From: Acanthosoma haemorrhoidale
Taxonomy: Eukaryota; Arthropoda; Insecta; Hemiptera; Acanthosomatidae
Length of the DNA stretch: 64,000 nt
Assembly (NCBI GenBank): GCA_930367205.1
Contig: OV884014.1
Coordinates: 110,373,138 to 110,437,137, forward strand
Direction of reading: 5' to 3'
Numbering within the stretch: the first letter of the stretch is position 1; each line of letters starts with the position of its first letter. The notes under the pieces were generated by a model. It saw nothing but the letters and a program-made list of their open reading frames with translations, made no database searches and was not told the origin of the DNA. Of this stretch, positions 23,455-35,200 are shown one piece after another. The position numbers were made by a program, and so were the translations under genes.

Positions 23455-24545
23455 CAATTCCGCCATCAGGAATAACTACTTACCATTATAATTCCAATAT
23501 AAATTGCTACAGAACGACTATTTTGTCTGTTTATTACGTTTCTCAAAATGTTTAAGCCATTATTTTTAAATTACTCCAGTGAAATCAGATAAGCATAATC
23601 ATGAATTTATATTTATTAATTGCCACATGGTTTATTATAAGACAGAGATTATAATTGCTTTCACTTAACCAAATTGTTGATCCATCAAAAATCCTGTCCA
23701 GGTCATAGTCTGTAGATAAATGTATATCTAATAAATAGTAATAGCCGGTTTTATATGCATATGTTCAATAAATTTTGATCTCTACTTGTCGCTACTCATT
23801 CTTCCTCAAGGGACTAAATATAGACATTATTTGTGTCTCTGCAGTTAGTAAAGATCCGTGGAATCCATTCTGCCATCAGGAATAACTACTTACCATTATA
23901 ATTCCAATATAAATTTCTACAGAACGACTATTTTGTCTGTTTATTATGTTTCTCAAAATGTTTAAGCCATTATTTTTAAATTACTCCAGTGAAATGTGAT
24001 AAGCATAATCATGAATTTATATTTATTAATTGCCACATGCTTTATTATAAGACATAGATTATAATTGCTTTCACTTAACCAAATTGTTGATCCATCAAAA
24101 ATCCTGTCCAGGTCATAGTCTGTAGATAAATGTATATCTAATAAATAGTAATAGCCGGTTTTATATGCATATGTTCAATAAATTTTGATCTCTACTTGTC
24201 GCTACTCATTCTTCCTCAAGGGACTAAATATAGACATTATTTGTGTCTCTGCAGTTAGTAAAGATCCGTGGAATCCATTCTGCCATCAGGAATAACTACT
24301 TACCATTATAATTCCAATATAAATTTCTACAGAACGACTATTTTGTCTGTTTATTATGTTTCTCAAAATGTTTAAGCCATTATTTTTAAATTACTCCAGT
24401 GAAATGTGATAAGCATAATCATGAATTTATATTTATTAATTGCCATAGGCTTTATTATAAGACAGAGATTATAATAGTTTTCTTTTAACCAAATTTTTGA
24501 TCGATCCAAAATCCCTTCCAGGTCTTAGTCTGTAGATGAATGTAC
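23455..24545 (+). repeat. 410-bp satellite, about 2.6 units
   Basis: The marker gccatcaggaataactac occurs at 23462, 23872 and 24282, exactly 410 bp apart. The same unit in reverse complement makes up 58608-64000. The last unit decays from about 24450 onward into the flank of the charged ORF. Confidence 0.96.
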
Positions 24546-24830
24546 ATCCAATTGATTGTACACCAAAAAAAGATAAGTCTTACTAAAGAAAACTGTGATA
24601 AAAATCCTCAGAATATCCTCAACTCCCAAAAAGTAATAAAAAAAAGACTTCTAGTAAAGTCTCTGAATAAAGGTTGTTCGGATTCATATTTCAACACACT
24701 GTCAATAAATTTATAACCAGATTTGACTATCCAATATCTTTTCTAGGGAATAAAGTAATAGAAAATAAACAACGATTATTAAGTACAATAGTTTATTTAA
24801 ATTTACATACAATTTACAAGAATAAGGGGC
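24546..24830. other. Spacer shared by both inverted arms
   Basis: This matches about 58320-58610 in reverse complement. The right arm has a TTA microsatellite that is missing here. No coding capacity. Confidence 0.75.
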
Positions 24831-25343
24831 TCACCCACCACTCATTAGTTTTAGATTTCGTGTTCTAACTCTAATGAACTCCAACAACCTCTGGAACGCA
24901 GCTCTCCTGAGGACCATCGCTTCCTCCTCTTCCTGTCGTGCTCTGGCTTCTGCTTCTTCCCTGGCGTACAGCTCCTCCTCTTCTCTCCTACGTCTCCTCT
25001 CTGCTTTCAATAACTTTCTGCTGCACTTATTTTCGCCAGTCTCCCTATTGCATCCACTTCCTCCCTGGAGTCCTCCTTTCGTATTTATACCTCTTGCATC
25101 ACCTGACTCCCTGACGTTCTCCTCCTCATTTCTGGTGTATCCCTCTTGCATACGCTTCCAGCCTGCTACCCTTCTCCTTCGTCTCTTTTCTTGCTCTTTC
25201 ATCCACTCCCTCTCTGATGTCATCCTCCTTCGTTCTTGGGTCTCACACTTGCTTCCGCATCCTCCCTGGCGTCCCCCACGTTTAGTCTTCCTCGCTTTTA
25301 CTGCATCCCTGATGTCTTCACGTCCTACCATAGCCATGCTCAT
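24831..25343 (-). CDS. Highly charged, coiled-coil-like ORF, left-arm copy
   Basis: The first ATG of the open frame is at 25343 (MSMAMVGREDIRDAV), giving 170 residues. The frame is open further upstream to 25454 without an ATG. The protein is dominated by Arg, Glu and Lys (for example ERRRMTSEREWMKEQEKRR and ERRRRREEEE), which suggests a long single or coiled helix. No membrane segment or known catalytic motif is visible, and I do not recognise a family. It lies 3-prime of the env-like region of the errantivirus-like element and next to the satellite. The right-arm homologue (57788-58315) is also open despite indels and many substitutions. The stop is followed in both arms by ggtgagcccctta or a close variant. 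It could be a gag-like or accessory ORF of a mobile element, or a captured host gene. Confidence 0.55.
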   Translation of the reverse strand: MSMAMVGREDIRDAVKARKTKRGGRQGGCGSKCETQERRRMTSEREWMKEQEKRRRRRVAGWKRMQEGYTRNEEENVRESGDARGINTKGGLQGGSGCNRETGENKCSRKLLKAERRRRREEEELYAREEAEARARQEEEEAMVLRRAAFQRLLEFIRVRTRNLKLMSGG

Positions 25344-25454
25344 GATCTCACTACACTGACAACTGCTGATCGACTGCCCCTTACCTGCCTTCACAAGGGG
25401 GTCCCGCAGGTAAACCCCCACTCTACGAAAAGCATCCCCTCCCACCCTCGTCAA

Positions 25455-26171
25455 TGCTATAAGGTACCCCCACCCACTCCCTACATATTATTGAGTTCAT
25501 TAATTTAATAATTTATACCATTAATTCAAGATTGACCTCATTAGTTTACATAAAGTTGGACCTTTAAGGCGTCAAGTATAACTTTTGTCACCTTCAATAA
25601 TGTACGTGGGCTACAGAAAAATTGTGAACACACTATTAATTAAAATTTGTATTAGTCACTAACAAAAGGCAGTTAATCACCTAATTTTTCAATAGGTCTA
25701 CAAAATTTAAATTATTTAGTGAACATTTCTCATCTCCCCGTCACAGTGCGAATCTTCCCACGTCGCCTTCCTTGGCTAATGAGTGGCTGAAGGGAATAGA
25801 TATTAGTGAATGGCCGTTGGGGATAAATATTCAGAATGGAGGTCTGGGAAAAGAAAATAAGTTATTGATAATTACAAAAGAGCTGATTATAAGTTAAGAG
25901 ATACAGTTCTTAGGATGATATTGATAAACGTACAATTTGTTAATAATAAGATTATATATATTACATAACTGCTGATCCTTGAAGATTGGAGCACCTGGGA
26001 GAACTCTGTTGTCTGTATCGAGATGGCTTCTATGGCTAGTAGTGCTGAAAGTTGCTGAAGCCTTGTTTTAAGGAATTTCCTTAAATCAGAATACTTGAGG
26101 TTTACTTAATACAAGAAAAGATTAAATACAATTATTAAACTTACAATTTGAATTATATTGGGAATTTCTAT
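25455..26171 (-). other. Non-coding segment between env-like region and charged ORF, left arm
   Basis: Collinear with 56964-57676 in the opposite orientation at high identity. It could include a 3-prime untranslated region or an LTR, but I found no second copy flanking the element that would prove an LTR. It contains a GC-richer patch (about 25735-25850). Confidence 0.5.
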
Positions 26172-26894
26172 TTAATTACACCGTGTTAGAGGTACGAGGT
26201 TTATATTAGTTGGTACAACAAAAGATGGTAATTCACGAAAAGAGACATTGGTATGGTTAATTGTTAGTATTTCATGTGAAAATGATAGGGGTGATATACT
26301 AATATCCCTATTACTAGTTATATTTATAAAAGATTCGTTATGTCTTAGCTTAATTACGGAAATTTTAGGAATAGGAATGGGTATAGATACATTTTGTTTA
26401 AGGCTAATACTTGTATGTTTAAATGCTGTATATACATCAATATCTTCTATAGATTTTACAATAGGTTCTTTGTTTCTTAAATTAACAGTTATAGACGAAT
26501 CTATATTATTTCTAATGGCTTTAGTTATACATACATTGGCTATAAGAGGTTGCATGTACAATAATATGGGTTTATTAGGAATACTTGCTGTTACATAAGT
26601 GTTTTCGTTCAGCGATGGTGCAGGTAATAGCTATATTGTTTTCATTACTTCTCCTTTAAGTGGAATAATTAGAATGTAATCTATTGTATTGTTTTTTATT
26701 GCACAATGTATTTTACTTGTTAAAAATAATGTTTTAATATCATCGCTAATATAACAATTTGGTTTTAGATCTGTTTGTTTGTTACGTGCGTTATCTGATA
26801 TGAAAGCGTCATTGGAGTAACTAGTAAGAGCGTCCAAATCAATTTCCATTCTGCCACCATCTGTGACTAAAGCACATTTTCTCTTATTTTTCAC
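26172..26894 (-). pseudogene. Errantivirus-type env-like region, left arm
   Basis: Two minus-strand frames (26894-26631 and 26561-26172) separated by a stop and an intervening non-ATG stretch. Both are collinear with 56270-56963. Position directly after the integrase C-terminal region, and a segment reading TSKIHCAIKNNTIDYILIIP, fit the envelope gene of insect errantiviruses (Metaviridae with env). A similar HC-x-IK-x-N pattern occurs in the separate env-like piece at 53310. No N-terminal signal or furin site is seen here, so this copy is partial. In an intact element the product would be a membrane glycoprotein. Confidence 0.55.
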
Positions 26895-27980
26895 ATTTTC
26901 TCTTGGTCTTCTAATATTGTTAGTGTTTACTCTTATAGTCTTATTTTTGTCAACAAATTGTCTAACAGGTTTATATCTTTTTTCATTTTTTGTTTTAGTA
27001 CGAATTCTAACATAAGGTTGTTCCTCTAGATCTGGTGGGTCTTCGCGATTTATATATAACTTACCTGTCCTAATTTCCTTTCCTTTTTCAATTTCTTGTT
27101 TGGCTTTTTCGTGTACTACATTAATTCTTTTATTTTTGTACTAATTGTTCTCCAATCAGTACAAGTCCAATAATTTTTCAAAAATTATCTCGTTAGGTGC
27201 TAATTTTAAGTTTTTATTTAGTGTTTCATTAAAGGTCATTGTCGTGAAGTTTAAATTCGTTTCAGGTCCGTTTTATGGATTCTCTTCTTTTATTACTCTT
27301 AATAGCTCGATTAAAGTGGAATGGGTTTGATTTAGTATTCCTGAGGAGTTAGAATTATTTGATACTCTATAGTGACATTCTATACCGAGACTTTTAAAAA
27401 GATTCTGAATGAGATTGTTTTTATATTCAGGACCTTGATCCATTGCTATTTTAATGGGTGTCGGGAAGATTGCTAAGTATTTAGTTATTACATGAAATAT
27501 GTTATTAGCGTTTTAATTCTTTCTGCATAAAGTCGTTTAGAGAAGGTGTCTATAATAGTTATTATAAAGGCTTGTTCATAATGCAAAGTATCTATCATTA
27601 AATATTCGAACAGTCTTTCCGCGGTAGGTGTTATTTGATATTTAGTTTTCACTGGTTTACGTTCATATTTAGTTTTAGCACATGTTGCACATTTATTGAT
27701 AAAGTCGGTTATTATATCTTTCATATCGTTTTAGTTTCTCATATATTTCCATTAAACCGCTTCAGTGAAAGGATTTTCCTACTTGATAATTCTGAATGAG
27801 TTCCTTTTTCTTTGTATCTTCTAGTACGTCTATCAGTTTACTAGTGTAACGTTTTATCTTGACTGTTGGGAATTTTCCTTCAACTATTCGCGATAAATTA
27901 TTGAACATGTCTTTGTATTCATTTCGAACAGTCTGTATATTAGGTTGGCAATGCACGCCATATGCACAGTTCGGTTTAAT
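26895..27980 (-). pseudogene. Gypsy/errantivirus-like integrase region, left arm
   Basis: Read on the minus strand, frames show the end of the region before integrase (27956-27762, with KLIDVLEDTKKKELIQNYQV). Then comes the His/Cys zinc-binding domain (FINKCATCAKTKYERKPVKT, 27724 downward), the start of the catalytic core (LMIDTLHYEQAFIITIIDTF), and a C-terminal basic tail (around 27060-26900) ending just before env. Frameshifts and stops break it at several points. It is homologous to 55185-56270 in the right arm. Confidence 0.8.
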
Positions 27981-28450
27981 AATTTCTAGTAATTTATTTT
28001 CGATGTCGTGTTTCCAAAAGTATGCCGATTCTATTTGGTACCCTAATTTATTAAAGGGTCGTTCTATTTGTAGTGGGCCACTACCTCTTGTTATGAAGAT
28101 TTGATTTTTTTCAAATGTTAATGGGTTTGTTGGTCACTATAGATATTTGATTGTAGCTACGTTGTTGAGAATGTTGGGTTGCTAAGCTCTCGGTTTCGCC
28201 TAGTTCTTGGGGAAGTGGAAGGCTGTCTTCTAAGTCTTTTAGGGTTTGTTCCACTTTCAGTTAATAATTTGTCTAACTCTCCGTCTTCGATACCGTTTAA
28301 ATCGTACTTTTGCAATAAATGTATTATTTCAAATTTTACACGGCTCAATGCATCTGCTACAGTTAGTTCTTCCTTCTACATCATTCATTTCGAAATCAAA
28401 CTTATTTATTAGACAAATCCATTTCATTATCCTTGTGTTGTTATTGGTTC
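27981..28450 (-). pseudogene. RNase H tail and connection region, left arm
   Basis: Minus-strand frames contain TVADALSRVKFEIIHLLQK-type sequence (about 28380-28310), the usual end of the RNase H domain, followed by an acidic linker (IEDGELDKLLTESGTNPKRL). Near 28440 the sequence jumps to gag-like DNA, so the protease, polymerase and most of RNase H are deleted in this copy. Confidence 0.7.
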
Positions 28451-28904
28451 TATATGTTGTCTTTTGGACATCTAATATATCTGCACCATCACGCATGAGG
28501 GTATTTGTAAGTTGTCTAATGTTTGTTAATCTTTTACATGTTGTTAAGAAGAATGTTTAGTCTTTAGGTAGCTTTTTCTTGCATTCGTTTGTGATTTCTT
28601 CGTGACAACAGGTCATCATTTTTATTTTGTCTCCTCCTGCTACCCGATCCTCAGTAAATATTCGTCTCGCATAAGTATGAGTTAGTGAATAGAACAACAC
28701 GTGGTGTCCGCGTGGTTTCAAACTAGTGGCATAAATGTGTGACGTACATGTTGCTAAGGTTTTATTGTCAAGAAATTCTTCAGCTTCTCCTACTAATTTG
28801 TTATTTATGTATGCTAATAATTGTTTTGCGTTATGCACTATGTTTGTATGAGAGTCCCTACATGTACTTTGTAGTACATAGTTAATAACATTTATAAATT
28901 GCAC
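28451..28904 (-). pseudogene. Errantivirus-like gag remnant, left arm
   Basis: The frame 28904-28557 (115 codons) includes GHHVLFYSLTHTYARRIFTE and VAGGDK, and matches the start of the segment at 51114 on the plus strand. Judged by position and by the protease that follows it there, this is the C-terminal half of gag. The 5-prime part of the element is not visible. Confidence 0.6.
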
Positions 28905-29944
28905 TATTTTTTGTAAATTCAGTTATTAACTTAAGATGCGATGGTCAAATTATATAATTTTCCATGTAAAAATTAGGATCAGAATCAATTGTAAAGTGCA
29001 ATTGCTAATATCTAAGGTAATTTCAGTGTTTTAAGAGTAAGAATAAGTCTTGCTTCTCATATTAATGTTAAACAGTCGTTTAAGGATATCATTAAAGGTC
29101 ATGTATATAGGTGTAAGTCAATAAATCGGTACAGAAATATAATTACCAAAATGAAGGTTTCTTCAGTGATGTAAACTTCTTTTCTTCCTGCCAACTTTCT
29201 GTGAGATTTCTAGGCTCTTGAAAAACATCTGTACCCCAAACGTAATAATTTGTTTACGTCAAGATCGAAAATCAATGCCAAGAATTTGAGCTCAATTTCG
29301 GAACAGAATTTACTGCCACGTTCGCAGTTCGATCCCCTCACTCTTGATGTTCCTCTCGTAAAATCAAATTTAGCATTACACTCCTATAGAAAAAATATCT
29401 TTTGACACGAGGTAAATATCAAGTCGAAGCCCAGTACAAAAATCGAACTTCGAATAAACAAGTATAATGATACACATTATACGTGACTGGACTGAACTGA
29501 CTCTAATAAAGGTGATGGGGCTCACCTTTTTGATCAAACTTAAAACTAACTTACATACTAATTCTTAATCTAATTTTTCCCCGACAGTCTGTTGCCATCA
29601 ATGTTGGAGGGTTGGTGGGGCCATAGTATTAAACACTGGGCTTGTGAGGTGCTGCAACTCACCCATCGACGGCACACCAAGCAACGCGTGCAGGTCAGCG
29701 TTCTTTACTTCTCGAGAGAGGTATGTCGGAACACTTATATGTTTCTGTTAGTTTCAAGTTCTTTACATAAATGAACGAATAACTTGAATAATATGGGCTG
29801 CGAGGTGATAAAAATTATACAAAAAATGAAATAAACTAGTATTGATCTTTATTAAAAACCTTGCAAGTGCACATATAATGTACATTTTATTAAATTACGT
29901 ATAAATAACATTTAAATATTATTATTTAACACATTTGTTATTGA
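28905..29944. other. No gene recognised
   Basis: AT-rich DNA. The stretch gatggggctcacctttt near 29510 recalls the ggtgagcccc motif at the ends of the charged ORF copies. I cannot show that this is an element boundary. The frame at 29592-29774 has no recognisable content. Confidence 0.5.
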
Positions 29945-30273
29945 CCTTTGAAATGAACTATTCAGCTTCTGCCTAATCTGGTTTAGGTCGCGGATAAATT
30001 TCTTTGTTCTAGCACTGAGACAAATTTTCCAAATGCTTTCAATTTCTGTGATCTGTCTTCTCCAGCGGTTGAGAACTAGGGTGTTTACCAATCCACGTAC
30101 CCATTATGGGAGTAATGGCTGAGTTTTATAGGAACATATAAACTTTATTGTGATAAAATAACAATCTGCCTGGCTGAGTTATATGATGAGTTTTAATCGA
30201 GACCAAAATTGACAGTTAAATTTAAATTTAATTTTTTATTGTCGATGGTGATGGCCATTAAACGTTTTTCATA
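29945..30273 (+). mobile_element. DNA transposon T, copy A, left end
   Basis: This matches 47710-48085 and, for its inner part (from about 30116, taatggctgagttttatagg), the reverse complement of about 50955-51113. It is cut from the rest of copy A (36215 onward) by the BEL provirus: the empty-site sequence at about 48075-48110 runs straight through the insertion point. Confidence 0.8.
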
Positions 30274-30277
30274 TCCT
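30274..30277. repeat. BEL target-site duplication, left (TCCT)
   Basis: The bases tcct immediately precede the LTR start TGTTTGG and recur at 36211-36214 after the LTR end GTAAACA. The uninterrupted homologous site near 48085 has a single tcct. Confidence 0.9.
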
Positions 30278-30885
30278 TGTTTGGAATTTCACCAGTTGAA
30301 ATCGCAACCGGCAAACGAGGCGACTGATTCGAGAAACTAATTAGCCTGGGGATAATTAGCTATACGTTTGAGTTTTAAGTGGACTGTAATTATTTGAGAG
30401 TCTCGTTAGAGAAATGACAATATCAAATGTAAACACAGTAATGTAAATTCCTACCTGCTTCGATGTGACGACAGCGTGCGAATCTCCCTTCTTGAACTCC
30501 GATAACCTAGAGATTTGGGCCCAAACTCCAGATTTATCCAAGTCCCGATTCATCCAATATCTGTCTGCGTTTAATCTGAAATGTTGCTTCTCCAAGACTG
30601 CGTATTAGTGATTTGAATAATGACTAAACAAAGATAATGGCGTTGAAAATACGCTTGAAAAACAGTGTGAAAAATGATAACTGTTGAAGACAAAAAGAGA
30701 CGCTATACTAATGAAAATGAAAATTACCACCTGAGAGACAAAAGCGTGGGGAAAAACGCTGATCGAGCCGGCAGGCAGCGCCAGCGTCTGTGATTCACAG
30801 AACTACCGAATGGTTTCGGGTAATTACTTATTACAATACAAATTCAAATTAAAATGAAATTAAGTTTACGCAAATGGCGTAAACA
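30278..30885 (-). repeat. BEL/Pao element, 3-prime LTR (608 bp)
   Basis: 608 bp with TG...CA termini, matching 35603-36210 with about four substitutions by hand. The element is on the minus strand, so this is the downstream LTR. The adjoining bases (30886-30900), read on the minus strand, give a purine-rich tract ending ggtgggcggta, the expected polypurine primer position. Confidence 0.95.
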
Positions 30886-31092
30886 TACCGCCCACCAAAT
30901 TAGAGCAACTAATTTCCGGGTTAAATGAGAGCTAACACAAATGAAATAGCATGATCTACTTGAGAGTTTATGTACATGATTGAGGAAACAAGGAATAATG
31001 AGAATGGAAACGTTAAAGGGGAAAAGGTAAAGAAAAAGAGAAAGAAAAAAAATGAATAAATGAATGACAACTGTGAAACTTAGGCCTGAGAG
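30886..31092 (-). other. BEL internal 3-prime non-coding region
   Basis: Only about 207 bp separate the last pol stop from the 3-prime LTR. This is far too little for an integrase catalytic core, which must therefore be deleted. Confidence 0.8.
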
Positions 31093-32292
31093 TCAAGGGG
31101 CACAAGCCGATTGACGGGCCGAACGAATCAAACTGCGCAAAGATAGGATCCAATATTCGGATCGAATGTGCGCCATACAAGTGGTAGGACCAGCATGAAG
31201 GCATGTCAAGTGAGCATGACGTGATATCAGATATGACAAATGAGCTCGTTTGGGCAGCAATATTGGGTGTTGAGCTGGATAACGCAACTGAGAACGCGAA
31301 AGTCTACCGCCCACCCTAAGAACACCGGCTTGATCCAGAAAAGGGGTTAATGTTTGCAATGACTTGGTGTTTTGTTGGGTCTGAATACGAGCTATCTCGG
31401 CTGAGAAATGGATGGATTGAGTGGGAGTGACATAATATTGCATGGCAGCTTGTAACTCGGAAACCTTAAGGTCACCCTGAGTTCGATACGCTGATGCTGC
31501 AATGCGAGCGTTGGTTGAGAAACGCAAGATCCAACCCAGGACTCGACGTGCTCTGTTTAATGACGAAAATCGGGTAAGCAAATCGTGCAGGAAATTGCTG
31601 GATGAGACTGCCACCAATGAGACGGGATTGGTATTGCGTAACTCAGGCAGCTGCTCAGTGTGAGCTGAGGATGGTTCAAAGGCGTCAGGCCATGGAATTT
31701 GAGGTTGATTGGCGAATTCAGGGCCAGAATACCACAATGTTTGAGGGTCAGGAGTGACAAATTGCTCAGCTGTAAGACCTCTTGAGGCCAATTCAGCAGG
31801 GTTCTGGTCGGAAGATACATGCGACCAAGAGCGATTAGAAAATGGAATTTCATTTACGCGGGAAATGCGATGAGCAATAAAGGTTTTTAAAAGATGAGGG
31901 GAAGTGTTGATCCACGAGAGTACAATCTGAGAATCCGAAAATAGACGGACGGTCTGCAAAGGGGAAGGATAAGAAAATGTCAGCAATGAGCAAATAAGCT
32001 CGGACAGCAGCAGAGCTGCACATAACTCCAAACGAGGAATTGACAATGTTTTGAGAGGAGCTACACGAGTTTTGGCCTTCCAGAGAGTACTGACGCGAGA
32101 ATGAGCGGTTTCTGAACATAAGTACACTACGGCAGCATAGCCGAGTTGAGATGCGTCGGCGAAGCCGATAAGGCTTAATGAAGCGTCATTAGGTTGTACG
32201 ATATGTCGTGGTATACGAAGGTTACCAAGAGTGCTCATGTTGTGAACGAGACGAGACCACGATTGTTGAAGTGTCTGATTGATGGGTTCATC
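31093..32292 (-). pseudogene. BEL/Pao pol, downstream part: RNase H and integrase zinc domain
   Basis: In the same frame as the upstream ORF and separated from it only by one TAG at 32295-32293; the first ATG is at 32238. The order is an RNase H domain (FADASQLGYAAVVYLC, SIPRLELCAALLLSEL, LFSDSQIVLSWI), a long connector, then the start of the integrase His/Cys domain (HLSYLISRHAHLTCLHAG). The frame stops at 31093, inside the cysteine end of that domain (ACAP then TGA), with no DDE core after it. BEL pol proteins normally continue several hundred residues further. This half of the polyprotein would supply RNase H but no integrase activity. Confidence 0.9.
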
Positions 32293-35200
32293 CTACGTAA
32301 GGCCAGACAACCATAATTGTTGTAACATAGCTTTTAATGCAAATGTGACTGGAGCTACAAACCCATTAGGGTCGAAAATTCGCGCAATGTATGAAAGTAA
32401 GGAACGCTTTGTACAGGTTCCATCGAAGGGGGTGATACGGAAAATAAATGAGTCGGACGAAGGCTCCCAATTAAGACCCAGAATTTTGAGAGTCCGATCG
32501 GGGTCTGAAAACAGAAGTGGGCATTCCAAATGGTCATGAGGCAAAGTATGCAGAAGCTCAGGATGGCTGGATGACCATTTGCGTAGCTGGAAACCGCCTA
32601 AAGCCAATAATTCAGTGAGCTGAGATTGCAAAGAGGCAGCCTCGCTAAGGCTGGAAGCGCCACAAATAATATCATCCACGTACGTGTTATGCATTATAGC
32701 ATGAGAAGCCATAGGGAAACGGTGGCCTTCATCGTGGACCAGCTGTTGGAGCACTCGTACAGCCAAAAAGGCTGACGGAGCCATACCGTAAGTGACGGTA
32801 TTAAGCTGCATTTCTTGAGTAACAGAGCTCTCGCTTGGTTTCCAAAATATGTGCTGATACTGCCGGTGCTCGGGATGGACGAGAACCTGGCGATACATTT
32901 GCTTGATATCGCAGCAAAGGGCAACAGAGTTGAGGCGGAAGTACAAAATGACATGGGAGAGATCTTGTTGCAGTTTAGGACCCTTGAGGAGTCGCTCGTT
33001 CAGCGATACCCCAGTGGAGTCGGGGACTGAAGCATTAAAGACAACACGAATTTTCGGACCTTGATTGGTCTCTTTGGTTACAATGTGATGGGGTATAACG
33101 TATGTTGAAGCAGTGGAGGCAGGTTCCATGTGGCCTGCTGACAGATAGTCAGACATGAACATTTTATATTCAGCAACAATTGAGCCATGTTTGGCTAAGC
33201 GGTGCTCAAGTCGGGATACTGATTCTCGAGCTTGAGTGACGTTGCAGCCCAATGGGGTTGCACTAGGGTGAAATGGCAATGCGACGGAATATCTGCCGTC
33301 AGCATTGCGTCTAAACGTAGAAATGAAATGTTGTTCAGCAACATCATCCAAGGGATTGGAGATGGAGCCTTGATGGACGGATTCAACGTCCCAAAATGCG
33401 GTGAGTTGCTTGTCCACTTCAGTAGTGGATAACAAGGAAATGGTAGAGGGGGTCGGATTCATGATTTGAATCGGGCCTACAATGATGTGTCCAAAAATGG
33501 TGCCAATGGAAATGGGACCATGCTGAATAGGCCGAATGCCAATTTGAGTTATCAAGCGGGGAAACACGTCAGCCCCCAATAAAATGTCAATTTTATCGGG
33601 ACGATGAAAATGAGGATCCGCTAAACGAAGACGGAAGAACCGTTTTAGGTTTTCCTTTGGGATTTCCATGCTAGGAAGTTGGTGTGCAATGGTGTTGATT
33701 ACGGCAACACAGAGAGAGAGTCGTTTGTTGTTCAAACGGGAAATCAGTTGGATATTGACCAAACCTGTTGACAATGTATCGGAAGAACCTATTCCGGATA
33801 CAGCCATGTGATTAGGAGAAGTAGGCAAACGCAAGTTTTGCACTATACCCTTGTTAATGAAGGACACTTGAGAACCGGGGTCAATGACACCACGGATGGG
33901 ATAAATAGAACCAGTACAGTCGGTTATGAAAACACGAAATGTGCCTAAAAGGGAATGAGCACGTTCCTGAGTGGTTGAACGAGCAGCTGAGCATGAAAGC
34001 ACTATTGGTGCAACACTGGGATTTTCAATTGATACCGATGGAGCTGGAATGGACATGGCAGAAGTTGACGGGGTTGCTATTTGCTGATCCGAATGTAATA
34101 ACGTGTTATGCCGTTGTGAATGACATTTACGGCATGATGATGTCGATGTGCATTTGGACCGCAGGTGACCACCAAGGCAATTGAAACAACGCTGATTCTT
34201 TTTCAGGAGCTCATTTCGAGCTGAAATAGGTAATTGCTGAAACTTGCTGCATTGTGACACATGGTGATTGTGAGAGCAGCAGAAGCAGGAAGCAGGGGGT
34301 CTAGCTGAGCGGTTATCAACGCTTGCATGGGAAGTCTGAGCAATATACGAATGAGATTTGACAGCACTCCGAGGTTTAACACTGGGTTCACCAATTAACT
34401 GGGAAGTTTCGATGGTTTTGATCTGTTGATTGACAAAATCCAATAAGCTTTGGAAAGTAGGTACAGTGGTGGAATCATGATTTAGTTCAAAAGCATGTCG
34501 AGATTTAGAATCCAAATTTTTCAGTGCTAATGACACTAGCAAAAAATCGCTCAAATCATCAAGTGCCAAGGCTTTGAGAGCATTGGCAGAATTTTCGTGA
34601 ATGGTCATAAAGCCCTTGAGGTCAGACAATGAATTGGATTTGGCAGTGGGAAAGTCAAGTATGCTTTTGAGGTACATGTGACCAATTAGTCTCGGATTAT
34701 TGTACCGGGCAGTTAGAGCATCGAATGCCAATTGGTAATTATCTTCGGTTAGATGGAATGAAGCAATGACAGAAGCAGCTTCATCGATAGTGGATGTTTT
34801 AAGATAATGTAATTTGGCAATATTACTTAACTGCGGGTGGCGATGAACCATGGAATTAAAAAGCGCAAAAAAATTAGGCCAATCGGACAATTTGCCATTG
34901 AATTTAGGAATCTGAATTTTTGGCAGATGTGGATTTGCTACAGATGGGACGTTTGCAACGGGATTGACTTCAGCGTTCAATACTGAAGGTTCAGTTTTTT
35001 TGAGCTGAAAATATTTAGCTCGGATTGTGTCGATTAATTGCACAAAGGCTACGTAAGGTTGTGTAGTTTCAACTTGATCAGTAGCTGGCAAATGCAAATT
35101 GAATTTTTTTATGAGGAAATTAAATTTCTTGAATTCCTGTTCAATTTCAGATAAGCGTTCATAGTTGGCCTTAAGCCGAGGTAAATCGGCTATAGTCATT

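Noticed and set aside
24874..25359. Plus-strand ORF of 161 codons
   Set aside because: It is the antisense shadow of the charged ORF; its Ser/Leu/Pro richness is the complement of Arg/Glu codons.
25455..26171. LTR of the errantivirus-like element
   Set aside because: Suggestive position after env, but I found no second copy upstream of gag in either arm, so an LTR cannot be claimed.
26248..26598. Plus-strand ORF of 116 codons
   Set aside because: Antisense to the env-like region, and the equivalent antisense frame exists in the right arm only because the sequence is shared.
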